In this document: positions 62,690 through 64,000 of the stretch, piece after piece | Numbering within the stretch: the stretch's first letter is position 1 | How the letters are laid out: each line of letters opens with the position of its first letter | Translations under genes and position numbers: made by a program | Notes under the pieces: generated by a model | Database searches by the model: none | Told to the model about the DNA's origin: nothing | Seen by the model: the letters and a program-made list of their open reading frames with translations, nothing else | From: Thamnaconus septentrionalis | Taxonomy: Eukaryota > Chordata > Actinopteri > Tetraodontiformes > Monacanthidae | DNA length: 64,000 nucleotides | Assembly: GCA_009823395.1 (NCBI GenBank) | Contig: CM020503.1 | Coordinates: forward strand, 1,928,501 to 1,992,500 | Reading direction: 5' to 3'

Positions 62690-63230
62690 ATGTATTATAA
62701 GAAGTGGATACCGGACTGGCAATATGGCCAATTTTTCCCAGTGGCCACCCGAGGTACTGCAGCAAAAAAAATCCCATGGCCTCAAAAAGCATTATTCCCA
62801 TAGACCGCAATACAAAACTAAACGCCTTTAAAACAGCTGACAGGATGACTGTGACCTCAAGCTTGATTCATAGCAAATCTTTCTATTGTATATTTTTCAG
62901 TTATGGTTTTTTGGTTGTTTAAAAAAAATGATTAAGGCCAGAAAATCACCATAAAAAGAGTTTATTCCGAGTGTGACGTCACAACGTCGTACTGCTGTGT
63001 CTCAGCCCGTTCTGATTGGCTGCGTCGTGATGTGTCTGTAAGTGACATTCTCCAGGATTGTTCTGATTGGCCAAATAGATCATATGAGTTACAGAGGCAT
63101 GATGGAAAATGACACTACTGCGCATGCTCTATGGGCCCATTAATGCGGAAGTCAAAAGTGTGAATGTGAGTGAGAAACTTCATTGAAATGACTGGGCCGC
63201 CATGTTGGAGTCTGGGGGCCTGATCCATCC
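62690..63230. repeat. Possible dispersed repeat block
   Basis: Wording such as TATTATAAGAAGTGGATACC, GTGACGTCACAACG and GGCCGCCATGTTGGAG recalls short repeats found widely in fish genomes. No ends or duplications were identified. Confidence 0.3.
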
Positions 63231-63519
63231 CCAGACTGCTGGAATAGACTGCAGCAGCCCTGCAACTCTCAGGGCATGAGAAGCAGTTATAGAAAAGGAG
63301 GGATGGATCAAATGGGGAAAGGCCATAACTGAAAAACGGTTAATTGCTTCAATTACCTTGAGGGAACTGATCACAGCCCTCAGAATGAACACCGTGTCAA
63401 CACATTCAGTTTCTGGCACTCATCTTTGTTTATTCACAAGCTCACTTCTCTCAGGTGTCAATTGTTCACATTTGTTGACATCAGCTAAACCTAAAAACTT
63501 CTTCAGCACTTCATCACAA

Positions 63520-63546
63520 CCCTATAACCCTAACCCTAACCCTAAC
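63520..63546 (-). repeat. Interstitial telomere-like repeat
   Basis: Three full CCCTAA units plus partial ones (CCCTATAACCCTAACCC and on) give TTAGGG repeats on the minus strand, inside the psd intron. Confidence 0.88.
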
Positions 63547-64000
63547 GGCGTGTGAAACCTTGATCGTTGCCAGTCAGTGCACTGATTCCACAGTCAACTG
63601 GCCGGGTAAATGAGTTTGAGACGCTAAGACCGAACTGTTCTCACTGGGGCAGACAACCAAAGCAGTCAATTTTAAGGAAAACCAAAACAAGTGAGCAGCA
63701 ATAACCCCAAAATGACGGCGTTTCAGACTCATTAAAGATCTGGAGTGCAGACTGAGTTGCATTATTGACTAGTAGACGCTTTGGGTTTCAGACCCCCCTC
63801 CCCCTTGGTCTCATTTTGTTTTGCTGCAGCAAAAACAGAGCACTAAATCATGCATCATTTTTCCAGCCATATGTTCCTTGAAAAGAAGTGAGCTCAGGCC
63901 GATTAAAGATTGAGACTGGTTCAGGATGTCTGAGCTCAGGGAGGACTGTCCTCTAATGCTGCTGCAGGAGGACGTGCACTCGCCCAGTGCCTCGTGTTCT

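Overview
This is vertebrate genomic DNA from a ray-finned fish, most likely a percomorph-type teleost. It has split genes with GT-AG introns, a fish-type FISNA-NACHT NLR gene, an elovl6-like gene, and abundant short dinucleotide repeats, SINE, LINE and MITE relics. Exon limits below were read by hand from splice consensus, reading phase and family similarity. No searches were run.

Layout. (1) 1-8.4 kb, + strand: an NLRC3-like NLR gene. It has a first coding exon, an array of six almost identical 120-bp exons, one large FISNA-NACHT exon, four LRR exons and a tiny last exon. The third LRR exon is one base short, so the gene may be broken. (2) 8.4-12.4 kb: intergenic, with nothing recognised as coding. 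(3) 12.4-23.8 kb, - strand: a complete seven-exon TMEM150-family gene, closest to TMEM150A. Its proteins are plasma-membrane partners of the PI4-kinase III alpha complex. (4) 24-28 kb: a repeat cluster with a tRNA-type SINE facing a decayed LINE reverse transcriptase, plus an (AAT)n tract. (5) 28.4-31 kb, - strand: a complete four-exon elovl6-like fatty-acid elongase gene. (6) 31-43.7 kb: mostly noncoding. A CpG-rich block at 33.6-34.2 kb and a (CT)n-linked block near 38.7-39.1 kb look like promoters or first exons. There is also a duplicated ~285-bp repeat and a 461-bp TTAA-flanked MITE. (7) 43.8 kb to the window end, + strand: psd (EFA6A), an Arf6 exchange factor. Nine coding exons are visible, running through most of the Sec7 domain. 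The rest, including the PH domain, lies outside the window. Its introns hold a clean SINE insertion with a 19-bp target duplication, a piggyBac relic, an hAT-type MITE and a short telomere-like tract.

The genes form no operon or obvious pathway. Two of them, tmem150a (phosphoinositide supply) and psd (Arf6/PIP2-linked membrane traffic), act on plasma-membrane lipids, but I read their proximity as chance. Linkage of an elovl6/elovl3-type elongase to psd may echo the mammalian ELOVL3-PSD neighbourhood.

Points most worth a second look: the homogenised NLR exon array; a phase-compatible alternative first exon for psd at 51.65-51.80 kb; a promoter-like CCAAT/GC-box/TATA cluster inside a tmem150a intron; reading-frame breaks in the NLR gene and in psd; and unrecognised first-exon-like sequences at 33.3-34.2 kb.
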